Source of the DNA: Alitta virens
Lineage: Eukaryota > Annelida > Polychaeta > Phyllodocida > Nereididae
Length of the DNA: 64,000 nucleotides
Assembly: GCA_932294295.1 (NCBI GenBank)
Contig: OW028575.1
Span: 41,574,753-41,638,752, forward strand
Reading direction: 5' to 3'
Positions 61,314-64,000 of the stretch are shown one piece after another. The first letter of the stretch is position 1. Every line of letters begins with the position of its first letter. The notes beneath the pieces were generated by a model. That model saw only the letters and a program-made list of their open reading frames with translations. It had not been told where the DNA came from and did not search any database. Made by a program: the position numbers and the translations under genes.

Positions 61314-64000
61314 ATGAAGGATATGGAGGACCAAGTGAAGCCCGACAGTGGGCGATCTCTAACTTGGTTCCTGCAGATCACGGCGTTCGTATTGACGTGT
61401 GTCTTGCTGCTATACGTGTTGCCAGGGCAGCAGAAGCCGGAGAGCATCCTGATTCAATCAAGGGAAATCGTTGTTATGCAGATACTTCCTTCTGAATTGC
61501 AACCGAATTCAGAGGTCGCCGATCACTCTGATAATGACAACCCAGTGTTACCTGTAATAGATTCCAACGATGCCACTTGTGATTTGGAAGGAGGGGATGT
61601 GGCGCGTTTTGACTGTTTCCCAGGGGAGGGGGCCAATCCCCAAGCTTGTGCTGCCCGGGGATGCTGCTGGCGACAGGCGAGCTACCAATTCCGCCGGGAA
61701 ATCGACGTCCCATACTGTTATTTCCCCAGCAATTACCCTGGCTACTCAGTGTCGGAACTGAAATCAACAGATTTTGGTTGGTCAGCAATTCTTAAAAGAA
61801 CAAAAGCGTCTCCCTGGCCAAGGGACATTGAGACGCTTGCTCTGGATGTCTACTTCGAGACTCAAACAAGACTTCGCATTAAGGTAAAAATATTAATGAG
61901 TTAATTGTCTTTTCAATTTTATTAATTCTTTGTTAATTCAGTTTGTTTTATAGGGTTATTAAAGAAAATTTGAACTTTCTTTTTTCAGATTTATGACTCA
62001 AATAAACCACGTTTTGAAGTCCCTTTAAAGACACCAAGATCTCAACGAAAGTGCTCATCATCTGATTATGATATAAAATTTCAGAAATCTCCATTTGGAA
62101 TAACTGTATTCAGGAAATCTACTGGGGCTATTTTGTATGTAGATAATCTAAATTAATTTCTAATTATTTGTCTTTTGACATTACAAATGTATTTGTTTGC
62201 GGATGTGCACACAATAGTGACGGATGGTACTTGCAGGTTTGACAATGTCATTGCCGGTTCTCCATTGATATTCTCTGACCAGTTCATCCAGATAAGCACC
62301 AGGGTTGCCTCCAAATCTCTGTATGGTCTTGGGGAGCATTATTCTGCACTGAATCAAAATTTCAATGGATGGACACAGTTCAACTCTTGGAGTCGTGACC
62401 AGCCTCCCTCTGTATGCATTTTCTTAACCATTTACCATGAAACGTTAAGCGTTTTTATGCACTGAATTTGACAATTATGTTATTTTCTGTTCAGGTTGGG
62501 TGTAATTTGTATGGCGATCATCCATTCTTCTTGTCGCTAGAAGGGGATGGTAATGCTCATGGTGTTTTCTTGCTGAACAGTAATGCTATGGGTGAGTGTT
62601 GTTATCAATATTGTTTGGTAACTTTATTTTTTAGGTCATTCAGAAGCTGATCAATTTTCAGTGCATTTATAGGTACCGTAGCATAGCATATTGTTAGGCA
62701 AATGCTTTGCTTCCACATTAAAATATATTGGCTTATTCCTCATTTAGTGGCCTGAAAAGATCAATTTATCAATCAATGTTATATCTTAGTAATCATGTTG
62801 TTGATTGTGCTGTAGATATGATGACCTTGTGATTCCTGTTATCAAGTTATTATCACTGTTTTCAGGGCTGTAGCGAGGTCATCAAGGTCCAGACCTTGAT
62901 AACTTGTGCGCCAAGTCCTGCTTCTTTAATGCTTTGTTTTTGTTGATTTATTCCATTTATGGAACAAATATTGTGTGAAAGGGACATAAGCATGAGAAAT
63001 GCACGAGTCAAGACTACCTTATTGGACCTTGGTAAAAAAGCTAGAACTTTCTATGGCCCTGACTGTTTTAAAAAAATTGGTAAATTCAGCAGTCTTCCGG
63101 CATATTCTTTTTAATCTTCGTATAACTGTTTATCAGATATTGATCTTCAACCACTACCTGCCTTGACGTATCGGACAATTGGAGGCGTACTGGATTTCTA
63201 CATCTTCTCAGGACCTTCTCCTGATGCTGTTGTCTCGCAGTATACTGAAGTCATTGGAAGACCTTTGTTGCCTTCCTATTGGTCACTGGGTTTCCATTTG
63301 AGTCGTTATGGATATCAAAACTCAACTAAGCTCAAGGCTACAATACAGAAGATGCGCGAAATTGGATTCCCCTATGTGAGTTGAATAAGTTTATGAATTG
63401 TTATTCTACCTCATTTGATACTGAGTCATGCAATCAGTTGATGTATGGGTAAATTGAACTTTGGACTCATATCATATCAAGGATGCAAGAAGAAAAAAAA
63501 GCAATACAAGTACAACATAATCTGTGTCATTTGAATTACTCATATATATGTCTAAATCTTAGTCTCATTTGGAATTGAAACATTAATTTATAGGTCTTTT
63601 TTTTATGGAGTCAATAGTGAATGCATGCATGGGCAAAGTGCATCTTTGGGTGATGATTCATTACACCAGCTGAGCTTATTTTTGTCTGATTTCAAGCTAG
63701 TGTTTCAACACAACAGGAACCTATGTTTGGATAAGGATGTGTGGCATTGTCCAAATTGAATTAATGTGATTTAGACAGCTGTCAAAAATAAAAGAAATTT
63801 TATTCCTGTTTTAAAATAAAGAAATGGAAGATTTATTAGGAGGTTTTGTTTATGCATAAATGTCACCCTTGGCAGGGAGCTGAATTCTTCTATTAAAGCT
63901 ATTTTAACAAATATTTAATGAGAGTTAGAGATTTTCCTAGCTTTTCTTTCTTCTTAATTGTAGGATACCCAGTGGTCAGACATTGATTACATGGACCGCC
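61314..64000 (+). CDS. GAA: Acid alpha-glucosidase-like GH31 enzyme (5' part; runs off the window)
   Basis: Members hydrolyse alpha-1,4 and alpha-1,6 glucosidic bonds, in lysosomes (GAA) or at the gut surface (maltase-glucoamylase, sucrase-isomaltase). Exons: 61314-61883, 61989-62134, 62237-62411, 62495-62591, 63137-63375, and from 63964 past the window end. The N-terminus has a short cytosolic tail and a membrane anchor (about residues 16-36, [20 protein letters not shown]), then a trefoil domain with six cysteines (89, 101, 112, 117, 118, 135), then the GH31 N-terminal beta-sandwich ([33 protein letters not shown]) and the start of the barrel ([27 protein letters not shown]). The catalytic Asp lies beyond the window. 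[11 protein letters not shown] favours GAA, but an intestinal paralogue is possible. Confidence 0.9.
62855..63069. mobile_element. hAT-type MITE with exact 8-bp target duplication
   Basis: The element is 62863-63061 (199 bp), beginning CAGGGCTGTAG and ending CTATGGCCCTG. ACTGTTTT flanks it exactly at 62855-62862 and 63062-63069. CAGGG ends and 8-bp duplication are diagnostic of hAT mobilisation. It sits in the intron between GAA exons 4 and 5, so that intron was spliced intact before insertion. Confidence 0.88.

Noticed and set aside
61474..61788. 104-codon minus-strand frame
   Set aside because: Antisense to GAA exon 1 trefoil coding sequence.

Overview
This window is nuclear DNA from an animal, almost certainly a marine invertebrate bilaterian. 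It is AT-rich, with GT-AG introns, and holds seven recognisable protein-coding genes. The genome is full of short DNA transposons (MITEs), tRNA-derived SINEs and homopolymer-C runs. I favour an ambulacrarian-type deuterostome (echinoderm or hemichordate) from overall gene character and repeat style, but this is inference and the species cannot be read from the sequence. Exon models below were built by hand from splice signals, reading phase and family similarity. All phases close.

Layout. (1) 1-1900: a decayed Tc1-like transposon and a foldback repeat, then a TATA promoter carrying a perfect CRE. (2) 2032-29195, plus strand: glutamine:fructose-6-phosphate amidotransferase (GFPT), 17 exon positions. 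(3) 32805-34136, minus: ATG12. (4) 36568-38423, minus: CHMP6. (5) 38600-40050, plus: PIGX, head-to-head with CHMP6 (176 bp between start codons) and tail-to-tail with BPTF. (6) 40769-52788, minus: BPTF/NURF301, 22 exons. (7) about 53032-57953, plus: AIMP2, possibly sharing a bidirectional promoter with BPTF. (8) 58.5-61.2 kb: a LINE relic, a four-copy 156-bp tandem array, and a foldback element carrying a SINE. (9) 61314 to the end, plus: an acid alpha-glucosidase (GAA-like GH31), cut off by the window edge.

The most interesting signal is in GFPT. Its penultimate coding exon exists in three tandem, full-length, intact versions (26305-26466, 26593-26754, 27535-27696). Each is exactly 162 nt, phase 0 at both ends and bounded by good splice sites. 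They encode alternative versions of the last part of the second sugar-isomerase domain, just before the catalytic C-terminal tail. This looks like a mutually exclusive exon cluster in the rate-limiting enzyme of the hexosamine pathway. I do not know of this in GFPT genes of other animals.

The genes are ordinary housekeeping functions: hexosamine synthesis, autophagy conjugation, ESCRT-III, GPI-anchor synthesis, chromatin remodelling, multi-tRNA-synthetase scaffold and lysosomal glycogen breakdown. Their adjacency looks incidental apart from the two divergent promoters. Secondary points are a doubled LPDVP (MIM2-like) motif in CHMP6, two adjacent BPTF PHD fingers that both keep the methyl-lysine cage, an orientation-switching motif array in AIMP2 intron 1, and a MITE insertion that can be dated against its empty site in a tandem duplicate.
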